Part shown: piece after piece, positions 42,376 through 51,743 of the stretch
Layout: every line of letters starts with the position of its first letter
Numbering within the stretch: the stretch's first letter is position 1
Source of the DNA: Pseudomonadota bacterium
GTDB lineage: Bacteria; Pseudomonadota; Gammaproteobacteria; Burkholderiales; Thiobacteraceae
NCBI GenBank assembly: GCA_021812385.1
Contig: JAKANO010000003.1
Location: 186,001 to 250,000 of the forward strand
Length of the DNA stretch: 64,000 nt
Reading direction: 5' to 3'
Translations under genes and position numbers: made by a program
The notes under the pieces: model-generated
Databases searched by the model: none
Seen by the model: only the letters and a program-made list of their open reading frames with translations
What the model was told of the DNA's origin: nothing

Positions 42376-45300
42376 ATGCTGGGATTGAAACTTGGCAAAA
42401 TTAGCTTGCTGACGCGCTTACTGGGCGTCACTGGCGTCATTTTATTGGTCATCTATCCCTTAGCCACCTACTTGTTTATCAACTCCGAAGTGCGGCTCTA
42501 TCGCGGCATGGTCGCCGACCACTCGGCCGCCACGCTGGAGTCGATAACCCAGGCGGTCATTGAGCAAGCGGTGGTGGGGGACTATACGACGATCGAGCAA
42601 ATGTTGAAGGCGCGTGTGGCGCATGCGCCTTTTACCGCGTTTACCTTTACCGATCCCGATGGCGGGAAGGTGCGCGTGCAATCCGTCCCGCCAACATTGA
42701 CGAGCCCCACTTGGTTTTATCGTTATCTCTCCCTGCCGGATGAAACAATCGAACAGCAGGTGATGCTGGGCGACGTGCATTACGGTAGATTGCGGGCATC
42801 TATTTCACACGTCCAATTCATCAACCAAGCCTGGGCCGACGTCATCAGCCAGCTGACGATCATCGGTTCTGCCATCTTGGTCTTGTTTGGAGTGATGGCT
42901 TTTACCTTGCGCAACGGTTTGCGCCCGCTGCAAGTCGTCACGCAAATGGCGCACAAGTTAAAGCAGGGCGAGCATCAAGGACCGGTCGCTTCTTCCTTAA
43001 ATGCAGCGCCGGAAATTCGCGAAACAATCGAAACCTTTAATGCCGCTGTGAACCGCGAAGCCTGGCTGGCCGATTTCGCTGAAATCACCGCGCAACGCAG
43101 CAAGGCCCAGCGCAGAATCGATGATGTGCTGCGTCTGGTGTGCATGCGATTGCAACTGGATGCGGCTTGCATCAGCTTTAGAGAAATGGATGGCTTGCTG
43201 CAAGTGCCGGGCATTTTTGCCGTATCGCAGCGCCCGCTGCTGGACGATTGGCTGGGCTTTGCCGATGCGGTCATTGCGCGCGAAGTTATGGTGCGCGAGC
43301 TGCGACAAGCTGGCGCCAGCTCCTTTGCTTATGTCGGCATCCCGGTGCCGGTCGGCGCTTCATTGACGAGTGTGTTGAGCCTGTTTCGCTATGATGCGAC
43401 GACGTTAGACATCAGCCGGGCACAGATGGAATTACTGGAGCTGTGCGCACATTGGATCGGCGTGACGCTAGCGGAAGAGATGCAAGAGCGCATGATGTCC
43501 GAGCAAAAGGAGCGTGCCGAAGCGGTGCTGAACAATGCGAGGGAAGCGATCATCATGATTAATGAAGATGCGCACATTATTGCTTTTAACCCTGCCGCCG
43601 AGAAAATGTTTGGCTATGCTGCGGAGGCGATGCAGGGCCGGGAAGTCTGCCGGTTATTTCCCAAATTAACCAGCGATGCAACCTGTTGCCATTTGGATCA
43701 GGGCATCAACCGGATGGTTGAAGAGATGCAGCAACACATCTATGGACTACGCGCAGATGGGTTGGAGTTTCCCTTGGAGATCAGCTTTACCGCCGTGCAT
43801 GGCGTGCGTGAACACATGGGGGTTGCGGTTATTCGCGATATCACCGAGCGGCTTGCGGCTGAGCAAGTGGTGCGCCGTAGCGAGGCGCGCTTGCGGCGGG
43901 CGCAGCGCGTGGCGCAGATGGGAGAGTGGGAATATTCGCCAGCGCATGGCGAATTGATTTGGTCCAAGGAACTGAATGAAATATTCGGCCTGGCGCCCTA
44001 TCTACCCGCAAGCTATGAGCAAGTATTGGCGATGATTCATCCCGATGATCGGATGCGGATGGCGTCGGCGATTGCCTCGGCGGCGGAGCATGGGGGCGTC
44101 GTGGAAGACGAGTTTCGCGTGTTGCGTCCGGACCATACCTTGCGCCATATCAGCATTTTTGGGGAGCCCTCCTTCGATGATCAAGGCCGGCGCAGCAGCT
44201 TGTTCGGCGTGATGCAAGACATCACTGAGCGCAAACGCGCCGAGGCAAAAGCGCAGGCAGCCGTGATGGAGCAGCTGGCCGCGGAGGCGCGCAATCGTTC
44301 CAAAAGCCAATTCCTGGCCAATATGAGCCATGAGCTGCGGACGCCGCTGAACGCCATCATAGGCTATAGCGAAATGATCGAAGAAGAGGCGCAAGCCGCC
44401 AGCCAGCCTGAGATGGCGGAGGATTCGAAAATCATTCAAAGCGCCGGCCGGCATTTGCTGTCGTTGATTAACAGCATTCTGGATTTATCCAAAATCGAGG
44501 CGGGGCACATGGATTTGCACCTGGATTGCTTCGACATCCAAGACTTGATCGAAGAAGTCGCGGCCACGGTGGAGCCTCTGGTGGCTAAAAATCGCAACCG
44601 CTTCAGCGTGAACTGTGATGCATCGGTTGGCGAGATGTGCGCCGACATGACCAAGTTGCGCCAAATCCTGTTTAACTTGATCGGCAATGCCTGCAAATTT
44701 ACCGAACAGGGGCAGATTGCCTTAAGTGCCGCGCAAATCATGCAGGACGGCCAGCCTTGGATTGTGCTGAGTATTGCGGATACCGGCATCGGTATGAACG
44801 CAGCCCAGATGGATCGCTTGTTCGAGCCCTTCAGCCAGGCGGATGCATCCACGACCCGAAAATATGGCGGCACTGGACTGGGGCTTGCGATCAGCAAGCG
44901 TTTTTGCGAGCTGATGGGCGGCGATATCGGCGTCGAAAGTAGTTTTGGCAAAGGCTCGGTGTTTCGCGTGAAGTTGCCCGTCGTGGTGCGCCTGCCGACG
45001 CAAGAGGCTATCGATGCAACGCAGGCGCAGGACACGGATTTGCGCAGGATCGGCGAGATGCAACCGGAGCGCCGCAAAAAGATCAGTACAGTGCTGGTGG
45101 TCGACGATGATCTCATCATTCGGCACTTGTTGCAGCAGGCGCTGCTGCAGGCGGGATTTCGCGTCATCAGCGCCGCAACCGGCGCAGAGGCGATTTCCTT
45201 GGCGGGAACACAAGCGCCCGACTTGGTCTTGCTGGATGTGCTCATGCCGGGGCAAGATGGCTGGGCCGTGTTGCGTTCTCTTAAAAGCGATGCGGTATTG

Positions 45301-45822
45301 GGAAAAATACCGGTGGTGATGCTGTCTAATATCGAGGAAAAGATTCTCGCCTTTAGTCTGGGTGCGGCGGATTATTTGCAAAAGCCGATCAATATGGCGG
45401 CACTCGTACCCGTGGTGAAATATTGGGTGCGGCGGGGCGAGAGCAATACGATCCTGATCGTGGAGGAAAATGCAGACTTGCGTGCGCACCTCGCAAGCCA
45501 GCTGGAAGCAGCGCGCTGGAAAGTTGTGCAAGCCGCCAATGGCGCGGAGGCGTTGGAAAGTATGCGGCAAGCTCCGCCGAGCATGATTGTATTCGATTGG
45601 GCGATGCTTGAAATGGATGGCGCGCAATTCATGCAACAACTCAAGGCCGAATCCGCTTGGCTGGACATTCCCGTGCTCGCGCTAACCGATAGCCAAGCTG
45701 CGGCTGCCGCGCCGCGCGAAATGCATGAACGCGTGCAGCGTTTTGTGATGAAAAGCGATAGCACTTGGGAGGGGCTGGATGCGGCGATCCAAGAGGCTTT
45801 GCTTGAGCATCAAGCGGTTTGA
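42376..45822 (+). CDS. hybrid sensor histidine kinase (HAMP, GAF, PAS, HisKA, HATPase, two REC)
   Basis: An 1148-residue kinase. It has TM helices at about 12-35 and 157-180 around a periplasmic domain of about 120 residues, then a HAMP segment. A GAF-like region lies at about 230-380 and two PAS domains at about 390-625. HisKA (SHELRTPLNAIIGYSEM, His 652) and HATPase (GNACKFTEQG, DTGIGMNAAQM, GTGLGLAISKRFCELMGG) follow. Two REC domains are at about 905-1020 (VLLDVLMPGQDGW) and 1030-1140 (FDWAMLEMDG). It probably receives its signal from the PhnD-like protein encoded 2 bp upstream, and a relay could end in the HD-GYP regulator at the head of the operon. Confidence 0.93.
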   Translation: MLGLKLGKISLLTRLLGVTGVILLVIYPLATYLFINSEVRLYRGMVADHSAATLESITQAVIEQAVVGDYTTIEQMLKARVAHAPFTAFTFTDPDGGKVRVQSVPPTLTSPTWFYRYLSLPDETIEQQVMLGDVHYGRLRASISHVQFINQAWADVISQLTIIGSAILVLFGVMAFTLRNGLRPLQVVTQMAHKLKQGEHQGPVASSLNAAPEIRETIETFNAAVNREAWLADFAEITAQRSKAQRRIDDVLRLVCMRLQLDAACISFREMDGLLQVPGIFAVSQRPLLDDWLGFADAVIAREVMVRELRQAGASSFAYVGIPVPVGASLTSVLSLFRYDATTLDISRAQMELLELCAHWIGVTLAEEMQERMMSEQKERAEAVLNNAREAIIMINEDAHIIAFNPAAEKMFGYAAEAMQGREVCRLFPKLTSDATCCHLDQGINRMVEEMQQHIYGLRADGLEFPLEISFTAVHGVREHMGVAVIRDITERLAAEQVVRRSEARLRRAQRVAQMGEWEYSPAHGELIWSKELNEIFGLAPYLPASYEQVLAMIHPDDRMRMASAIASAAEHGGVVEDEFRVLRPDHTLRHISIFGEPSFDDQGRRSSLFGVMQDITERKRAEAKAQAAVMEQLAAEARNRSKSQFLANMSHELRTPLNAIIGYSEMIEEEAQAASQPEMAEDSKIIQSAGRHLLSLINSILDLSKIEAGHMDLHLDCFDIQDLIEEVAATVEPLVAKNRNRFSVNCDASVGEMCADMTKLRQILFNLIGNACKFTEQGQIALSAAQIMQDGQPWIVLSIADTGIGMNAAQMDRLFEPFSQADASTTRKYGGTGLGLAISKRFCELMGGDIGVESSFGKGSVFRVKLPVVVRLPTQEAIDATQAQDTDLRRIGEMQPERRKKISTVLVVDDDLIIRHLLQQALLQAGFRVISAATGAEAISLAGTQAPDLVLLDVLMPGQDGWAVLRSLKSDAVLGKIPVVMLSNIEEKILAFSLGAADYLQKPINMAALVPVVKYWVRRGESNTILIVEENADLRAHLASQLEAARWKVVQAANGAEALESMRQAPPSMIVFDWAMLEMDGAQFMQQLKAESAWLDIPVLALTDSQAAAAAPREMHERVQRFVMKSDSTWEGLDAAIQEALLEHQAV

Positions 45823-45848
45823 CGTGCCGTGCCGCAGGGCTGAGCGTA

Positions 45849-47321
45849 TTACGCGGCGGCTTTGATCTCGGTGCGGTTGCGGCCAGTGCGCTTGGCATCC
45901 AGTAGCGCCTGATCGGCGCGGGCAAGCGCTGCATTCTCGGATTGATCGTGGCGGCTATATTCGGACAAGCCGCCGCTCCAACTGACGTTGTGGATCACGT
46001 CGGGCTGCAAGGTCATCTGTTGCGGCAACTTTTCTCGCAGGCGCAGCGCCAACTCGTTGGCTTTGCCCAGTGGCGTGTTGGGAAAAATCACGCAAAACTC
46101 ATCGCCGCCCAGGCGCGCCACGAAGTCGCTGCCGCGCAAATTGTCCTTGAGCGCTTTACCGAATTGCACGATTAATTGATCCCCGGCTTCGTGACCGAAG
46201 GTGTCGTTGACCTGTTTGAAATTATCGATATCGAGAATGAGCAGGCTGTGCGCCCATCCCTCGTTCACGCGTGCAAACACCTCGCGCTGCTTGGCCTCGA
46301 AACTGCGCCGGTTGTTGACTTGAGACAGATGGTCGGTTTCCGCCGAGTTTAGGGTGCGCAAGTGCTTGCCGACCATGAGTTTGCCCAGTTGATACATCAC
46401 CTGGTAGGCGTTTTTCATTTCCTTGAGTGCGACCGGGTATTGCTTGCGCATGCGGTCGTGCGTGATGTCCGAAAACAGTTTGGTGAGTGCGCTCAGGTCG
46501 CGCTGTAGTGCGCGGTTAGCCAAGGTGTGCGCGAGTCCGAACATCGCGATGATCAGCAGAATGAGCACAGCGCCAATACTCATCAGGGAGCGCAACGGAT
46601 GATCTGCAATGCCGCTCGCTGCCGGCCGCACCCACAGCGCTAAGCGCCAAGGGGTGCCCTGGAGCGGAAGTGTTTCGGGGATGCCTTGCATTTTCAGGTG
46701 CTCATCGCCGCGCTTCAGCAGGACGTCGGTGCTGCCGTTGACTTGTTGCAATTCAGCGTAGCCGTCAATCAACGGCGTCTGGTCGAACAACAATCGGATT
46801 TCGTCGAGATGGCGTCCCACCAAAACGTAGCCGATAACCGCGCCACTCGTGTCCCGTACCGGCTCGGTCAGCGTCAGTAACGGCAAGTCGGCGCGCAAGC
46901 TTGCCGTGTTGTTTTTATCCGCGCGCGCCGTTTCAATCATGTGCAATTGGCGCGAGCTCAACATGCCGGAAACGGGCGACTGCCCATTGGCCTGGTCGCT
47001 ATTCAGGATATGAATCTCGCCCAAATCAGGATGCAAGCTGACGATGTTGGCGAGTTGCGCGCGACGCTCTGCTTCATCTTGCGTTTGCAGTAAGCGCAAT
47101 GCGAGCGGCGATTGCGCGATGGCTTGCGTGGCGCGGCTCCAGTCGCCGGTGATAGTGGATATTTGGCTGACAAGCAGTTGTCCCGCATAGGCGGGCGTGC
47201 GTTGGCTGACGAAGCGTTCGTGCTCTTGCGTTACACGGTATAACAGAGATGCCGCGATGATGACGAGCGCCAACACCGCAAGCAAAGCCGCGAAAGTAAT
47301 CCGTGCTAATGAATGCTGCAT
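45849..47321 (-). CDS. membrane diguanylate cyclase
   Basis: A 490-residue protein with a TM helix at about 8-28 (ITFAALLAVLALVIIAASLLY), a periplasmic sensor region of about 210 residues (CHASE4- or Cache-like: ITGDWSRATQAIAQSP, LTEPVRDTSGAVIGYVLVGRHLDEIRL), a second TM (LMSIGAVLILLIIAMFGLAHTL) and a C-terminal GGDEF domain. The active-site motif is ARLGGDEFCVIFP with the inhibitory RxxD motif (RGSD) before it, so product inhibition is expected. It converges on the hybrid kinase operon, and is not obviously coupled to other genes. Confidence 0.92.
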   Translation of the reverse strand: MQHSLARITFAALLAVLALVIIAASLLYRVTQEHERFVSQRTPAYAGQLLVSQISTITGDWSRATQAIAQSPLALRLLQTQDEAERRAQLANIVSLHPDLGEIHILNSDQANGQSPVSGMLSSRQLHMIETARADKNNTASLRADLPLLTLTEPVRDTSGAVIGYVLVGRHLDEIRLLFDQTPLIDGYAELQQVNGSTDVLLKRGDEHLKMQGIPETLPLQGTPWRLALWVRPAASGIADHPLRSLMSIGAVLILLIIAMFGLAHTLANRALQRDLSALTKLFSDITHDRMRKQYPVALKEMKNAYQVMYQLGKLMVGKHLRTLNSAETDHLSQVNNRRSFEAKQREVFARVNEGWAHSLLILDIDNFKQVNDTFGHEAGDQLIVQFGKALKDNLRGSDFVARLGGDEFCVIFPNTPLGKANELALRLREKLPQQMTLQPDVIHNVSWSGGLSEYSRHDQSENAALARADQALLDAKRTGRNRTEIKAAA

Positions 47322-47407
47322 ACGCTGCTCCGGCCTCGCTTAGCTAGGAATCTAATTCGAGTACCTGTTTAACCGACGTGTTTGCCTGCCGGCTTTATAT
47401 TTATGGT

Positions 47408-47857
47408 TTAGTGCTTACCGGTGCTGCCAAAACCACCGCTACCGCGTTCGCTTTCGCCGAATGCGCTGACGATATTGAAATCCACGCGGGCGACCGGCAC
47501 GATCACCAGCTGCGCGATGCGTTCCATGGGATTGATGGTGAAGGTCGTTTGCCCACGATTCCAGCATGAAACGAATAACTGTCCTTGGTAATCGGAGTCG
47601 ATCAAGCCGACCAAATTGCCCAGCACGATGCCATGTTTATGCCCGAGTCCGGAGCGCGGCAGGATGAGCGCGGCGTAGGCCGGATCCGCAATATGGATCG
47701 CCATGCCGGTGGGGATGAGTTCGGTTTTTCCCGGTTCGAGGATGCACGGGTCGGTAATGCAGGCGCGTAAATCCAAGCCGGCGGAGCCGGGCGTGGCGTA
47801 GGCGGGTAATTGATCCTGAATGCGCGGATCAAGGATCATGAGATCGACTTTTTGCAC
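47408..47857 (-). CDS. dut: dUTP diphosphatase
   Basis: Dut splits dUTP to dUMP, keeping uracil out of DNA. The 149-residue trimeric dUTPase has motifs in order: [26 protein letters not shown], the NPMERIAQL stretch and the C-terminal [11 protein letters not shown]. It lies downstream of coaBC in the same direction (114-bp gap), as in E. coli. Confidence 0.97.
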   Translation of the reverse strand: MQKVDLMILDPRIQDQLPAYATPGSAGLDLRACITDPCILEPGKTELIPTGMAIHIADPAYAALILPRSGLGHKHGIVLGNLVGLIDSDYQGQLFVSCWNRGQTTFTINPMERIAQLVIVPVARVDFNIVSAFGESERGSGGFGSTGKH

Positions 47858-47971
47858 GGGTGGATGCTCTTTCTTTGCGTTTTGTTCTTGCTATTTTAGG
47901 ATGCAAATTTTTATTAAGTGAATTATGCAGCAGGTCTAGATTTGCGAAAAGCGCTGTGTCATGCCTGTGCT

Positions 47972-49147
47972 TTACAACAAGTCTGAGATATGTGCGATAA
48001 CTTGCCGGGCAAGAACAAGTTTTTTGGCGCGGGGTAAATCGTGAGCGCCGTGCGAATCGATCAAAATAAGTTCGGACTCGTCTTGGCCCAAGGCGTCTTG
48101 TGCGCGATTGGCGACAATCAGCGGGATATTTTTGCGCGCGCGCTTGGCTTGCGCGTGGGCGGCGAGCTTTTCGGTTTCCGCGGCAAAGCCGACGCAGAAG
48201 GGCGGCTTGGGCAACGCTGCAACCTGCGCCAAGATATCGGGATTAGGGGTCAGCGTGAGCGTCGGGGCAGTGTCGGTCTTTTTAAGCTTTTGTTTTGCGG
48301 TTTGCGCCACGCGATAATCGGCGACAGCCGCCACGCTGATGAAAATCGACATCGGTTTAATTTCCCGCAGTACTGCGGCCTGCATTTCTTGCGCGCTGGT
48401 GATGTGGATGGCGCGCACATGCGGCGGTAGCGCCAGCGCAGTCGGGCCGCTAATCAATACGACTTCGGCGCCCGCCTCCCAGGCCGCACGCGCGATGGCA
48501 TAGCCCATTTTCCCCGAGGATAAATTGGTGATGCCGCGCACTGGATCGATGGCTTCGTAAGTCGGTCCGGCGGTCACCAGCACGCGTTGGCCCGCGAGGC
48601 ATTTGGGTTGAAACAAGGCTTCGAGTTCGATCAGCAAGGTTTCCGCTTCTTGCATCCGCCCCATGCCGACTTCGCCGCAGGCTTGCGCGCCGCTGGCGGG
48701 GTCGAAGAGGGCGACGCCATCCTGGCGCAACTGCGCTAAATTGCGCTGCGTTGCCGGGTTGTCCCACATTTGTTTGTTCATCGCCGGCGCCACGGTCAAG
48801 GGGCAGGCGCGCGCAAGACACAGCGTAGAGAGCAAATCGTCGGCCAACCCGTGCGCCAGCTTGGCGATGAAGTTGGCGCTGGCGGGCGCGATCAAAATCA
48901 CATCGGCGTCACGCGATAAATCGATGTGCGCCATGCCGCTGTCGCCATCCCACAGCTTGGTCAACACCGGCTTGCCGGACAACGCTTGAAAGGTGGCGGG
49001 GCCGACGAAATGCGTTGCCGCTTCGGTCATCACCACTTGCACAGTGTGCCCGGCTTTAACCAGCAGGCGCGTCAGTTCTGCCGCCTTGTAAGCCGCAATG
49101 CCGCCGGTGACACCGAGCAATATGCGTTTGGAATGGGTTTGCGCCAT
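47972..49147 (-). CDS. coaBC: phosphopantothenoylcysteine synthetase/decarboxylase
   Basis: CoaBC makes 4'-phosphopantetheine for coenzyme A from phosphopantothenate, cysteine and CTP. The 391-residue protein has the N-terminal flavodoxin-like CoaC domain (LLGVTGGIAAYKAAEL, APAMNKQMWDNPA, active-site QACGEVGMGRM) and the C-terminal CoaB domain (VLVTAGPTYEAIDPVRGITNLSSGKMGYAIA and a later AVADYRV segment). I prefer the ATG at 49147 to the ATG at 49159 four codons earlier. It is divergent from radC by 32 bp. Confidence 0.96.
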   Translation of the reverse strand: MAQTHSKRILLGVTGGIAAYKAAELTRLLVKAGHTVQVVMTEAATHFVGPATFQALSGKPVLTKLWDGDSGMAHIDLSRDADVILIAPASANFIAKLAHGLADDLLSTLCLARACPLTVAPAMNKQMWDNPATQRNLAQLRQDGVALFDPASGAQACGEVGMGRMQEAETLLIELEALFQPKCLAGQRVLVTAGPTYEAIDPVRGITNLSSGKMGYAIARAAWEAGAEVVLISGPTALALPPHVRAIHITSAQEMQAAVLREIKPMSIFISVAAVADYRVAQTAKQKLKKTDTAPTLTLTPNPDILAQVAALPKPPFCVGFAAETEKLAAHAQAKRARKNIPLIVANRAQDALGQDESELILIDSHGAHDLPRAKKLVLARQVIAHISDLL

Positions 49148-49179
49148 AATACGGAGCATTTTACGGGAAAGGGGTGGGG

Positions 49180-49854
49180 ATGGCGATTACCGACTGGCCG
49201 ACGCAAGAGCGGCCGCGCGAGCGCTTGCTGGAGCAGGGCGCGCATGCGCTGTCCGATGCGGAGTTGCTGGCGATCTTTTTGCGCACCGGGATGAGCGGCA
49301 AAAGCGCCGTGGATCTGGCGCGCGAATTGCTGCAAAGCTTCGGCAGCCTCACGGCCTTGTCCCATGCCAGCGTGGATGCCTTCTGCGCCGTGCCCGGCTT
49401 AGGCCCGGCGAAATACGCGCAACTGCAAGCGGTGATGGAAATGGCGCGGCGCGCGCTCAAGGAGCAAGCCAAGCAGCGCGACGCACTCACCTCGCCACAA
49501 GCGGTGCGGGATTATTTGCGCTTGCAGCTCGGCACTCGCGAATATGAAGTGTTCATGGCGGTATTTCTGGATACGCAAAACCGCGTGATTGCGATGGAAG
49601 AGTTGTTTCGCGGCTCGCTGCGCGAAACCAGCGTCTATCCGCGCGAAGTGGTGAAGCGCGCCTTGCATCTCAACGCCTCGGCGCTGATCTTTGCGCACAA
49701 CCATCCTTCCGGGGTGGCGGAACCCAGCCGTGCCGACGAGTCGATCACGCAGGCGCTGAAGCAAGCCTTGGCGCTGGTGGATGTGCGCGTGCTGGATCAC
49801 TTCATTGTGGCCGCAGGTGGCGGCGTGTCGTTGGCGGAGCGGGGGTTGATTTAG
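49180..49854 (+). CDS. radC: RadC-family JAB domain protein
   Basis: A 224-residue RadC protein. An N-terminal helix-hairpin-helix region ([37 protein letters not shown]) is followed by a JAB1/MPN-like domain with the metal motif [18 protein letters not shown]. Its biochemical role is unsettled; it was long linked to DNA repair without proof. The ATG at 49180 follows GGAAAGGGG; a GTG at 49174 also fits. It is divergent from coaBC, the usual proteobacterial order. Confidence 0.95.
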   Translation: MAITDWPTQERPRERLLEQGAHALSDAELLAIFLRTGMSGKSAVDLARELLQSFGSLTALSHASVDAFCAVPGLGPAKYAQLQAVMEMARRALKEQAKQRDALTSPQAVRDYLRLQLGTREYEVFMAVFLDTQNRVIAMEELFRGSLRETSVYPREVVKRALHLNASALIFAHNHPSGVAEPSRADESITQALKQALALVDVRVLDHFIVAAGGGVSLAERGLI

Positions 49855-49861
49855 AGCACGC

Positions 49862-49900
49862 GGCCACAGAGAGCAAGCTCAGGTTTCTCTGCGGCCTGTG
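49862..49900. other. inverted repeat between convergent radC and ccmI
   Basis: GGCCACAGAGA pairs imperfectly with TCTCTGCGGCC around a 13-nt loop. On the plus strand a run of six A follows; there is no T-run on the strand that would make it a classical terminator for radC. It may still act as an mRNA 3' end structure. Confidence 0.4.
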
Positions 49901-49911
49901 CGAAAAAAGCC

Positions 49912-51141
49912 TTATTCGATCTTGCGCGAGATTTCCACCTGCACATTACGCGCACCGAGTTTCACCGGCGCGCTCACGCCTTCGAGATCGCCCGGTTGCG
50001 TCATCGCGGTACCGCTTTTAGAGACGCGCGCGACAATCACCACATCGGGGAAATTCGAAAGCTTCATTTGCGGCGACATGCTCATGCTGTCATCGAGAGT
50101 GAAATCCACCGGCAAATCCTTCACTTTGACGCGCAGCAGGGCCAAGGGCATTTTCGGGCCAGACACGGCACGCGCGAAAATAAACAGCGTGTCTTCCGGC
50201 GCAGCTTGGTCTTTCAACGCGGCATTGATGCGCGCTTTGCCGGAGATCGAAGCAGCCGCGTCCGCGGGCTTTGCACGCGGCGCTGCCTCTGCGGTCGCTG
50301 CAGGCATGCCCGCCTGTTGCCTTAATTCAGCAATTTTTTCGCGCAGCATGTCCACGCCCGTTTGCTCCGGGGGGAGTTCTGCGAGCAGTTGTTCCCAATG
50401 GGCAATCGCCCCCTTAAGGTTGCCCTCTTCGATGGAGGCGAATCCCGCCAGATAACGCGCTTTGGGATTTTGCGGATCGAGCCTGAGCGCTTTCTTAATG
50501 AGTTCGGTTGGCTTGCCGGCCAGTTTTTGGCCTTGGGCCATGCCTAATGCATCCGCGTAATCGGCCAGTGCCTGTGCCGAATCGGGTTGGAGTTGGGTGA
50601 TCTGATCATAGGCCTTTGCAGCCTCGGGGAAGCGCTGTAGTGCGAACATGGCGCGTCCCAGCATTTGCCATGCCTCAACATCGTCCGGGTGCGCTTTAAG
50701 CTGTTGCATGATCTTCGGCAACATGGCCTCGACTTCCTGGCCTTGCGCGCTGGCTTGATCGGAAAAAGTCGGCGCATTGATCGCCTCGGGATTGCCCAGT
50801 TTAAAATAGAGTGCGCCCGCAATAACCGGCACCAGGATCGCCAACACGATGCCGACCCAACGCGGGCTTTGCACGGCGGGTGCGATGGCGCCGCCAGCGG
50901 AAACATCTTGCAATAGGCGCCGTTCCAACTCGGGTTTGGCCAGATCGAATTGTTGTTGCGACAACAAGCCGTTGTTAAGGTCGGTTTCCAGTTCTGCGAG
51001 TTGGTCGTTATAGATGGACACATTGGCCGCGTCTTGCGCCGGGGAGGTGTCGGATTTGCTGCGTGCGCGCAGCAGGGGCAGCGCGACAAATAGCATCGCG
51101 ACAAGCGCCATTAAGGCGCCGATTAGATACAGCGTGGTCAT
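49912..51141 (-). CDS. ccmI: cytochrome c biogenesis protein CcmI
   Basis: CcmI chaperones apocytochrome c to the haem ligation complex. The 409-residue protein begins with a TM helix (LYLIGALMALVAMLFVALPLL), then a coiled region (DQLAELETDLNNGLLSQQQFDLAKPELERRLLQDV), a second TM (WVGIVLAILVPVIAGALYF) and TPR repeats (about 150-280). The last 110 residues form a beta domain. It is the last gene of the ccm operon. A 131-bp gap with a repeat element separates it from ccmH. Confidence 0.95.
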   Translation of the reverse strand: MTTLYLIGALMALVAMLFVALPLLRARSKSDTSPAQDAANVSIYNDQLAELETDLNNGLLSQQQFDLAKPELERRLLQDVSAGGAIAPAVQSPRWVGIVLAILVPVIAGALYFKLGNPEAINAPTFSDQASAQGQEVEAMLPKIMQQLKAHPDDVEAWQMLGRAMFALQRFPEAAKAYDQITQLQPDSAQALADYADALGMAQGQKLAGKPTELIKKALRLDPQNPKARYLAGFASIEEGNLKGAIAHWEQLLAELPPEQTGVDMLREKIAELRQQAGMPAATAEAAPRAKPADAAASISGKARINAALKDQAAPEDTLFIFARAVSGPKMPLALLRVKVKDLPVDFTLDDSMSMSPQMKLSNFPDVVIVARVSKSGTAMTQPGDLEGVSAPVKLGARNVQVEISRKIE

Positions 51142-51201
51142 ACGTTTTTGCTTTCAAATAGATGACACTCGCGCAGCGAGTCCAAGTCCATCTCTGCGTC
51201 C

Positions 51202-51225
51202 CTCTCTCCCGCAAGCGGGAGAGAG
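51202..51225. repeat. REP-like palindrome inside the ccm operon
   Basis: CTCTCTCCCGC/GCGGGAGAGAG is a perfect 11-bp inverted repeat with a 2-nt loop, followed by TTAGGAGAGAGGGG. This GC-rich type (CCCTCTCCCGC...GCGGGAGAGGG) occurs in many proteobacterial intergenic regions. It is between ccmH and ccmI and would form a stable hairpin in the transcript. Confidence 0.6.
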
Positions 51226-51272
51226 TTAGGAGAGAGGGGATGGGGTGAAACGAGCATTGCAACGTTCATTTT

Positions 51273-51743
51273 TTAGACCTGTTTTCCTTGGTCATTGGGC
51301 AATAGAGATTTAATGCGCGCAGACTCTTCCGCCGTGAGCGGTGTTTCGTCGAGCGCACGGCGCCGGCGCCGGATGAATAAGCCAACGCCTAGCGCCGCGC
51401 CAGCCAGCAGCAGGAATGGGCCAAACCACAACAGCCAAGTGACGGTGGTGACGCGTGGACGGTACAGCACGAAGTCGCCGTAGCGCTGCGTCAAATAGGA
51501 TTTGATCTCCTCATCGGTCTTGCCCTGACGAATCAGTTCACGCACTTCGCGCCGCAAGTCCTGGGCTAAATCGGCATGCGAATCGACCAAGGTTTCGTTT
51601 TGACAAACCAAGCAGCGCAATTCCTTGCCGACCTTCAAGAGACGGGCTTCAACTGCCGGGTCTTGGGCTATCGGCGGCGCTTCTTTCGCCAGGCTCGCAC
51701 TACTCAGCGTCAGCAACACTAGGCCAAGCAGGGCGCGCTTCAT
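51273..51743 (-). CDS. ccmH: cytochrome c maturation protein CcmH
   Basis: CcmH reduces and presents the apocytochrome CxxCH thiols. The 156-residue protein has a signal peptide (LLGLVLLTLSSASLA), the redox motif LRCLVCQNETL near residue 45, a helical domain (LAQDLRREVRELIRQGKTDEEIKSYL) and a C-terminal TM (WFGPFLLLAGAALGVGLF). This is the short CcmH/CcmL type; the TPR part of the E. coli fusion is separate here as CcmI. The start overlaps the ccmG stop by 4 bp. Confidence 0.97.
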   Translation of the reverse strand: MKRALLGLVLLTLSSASLAKEAPPIAQDPAVEARLLKVGKELRCLVCQNETLVDSHADLAQDLRREVRELIRQGKTDEEIKSYLTQRYGDFVLYRPRVTTVTWLLWFGPFLLLAGAALGVGLFIRRRRRALDETPLTAEESARIKSLLPNDQGKQV

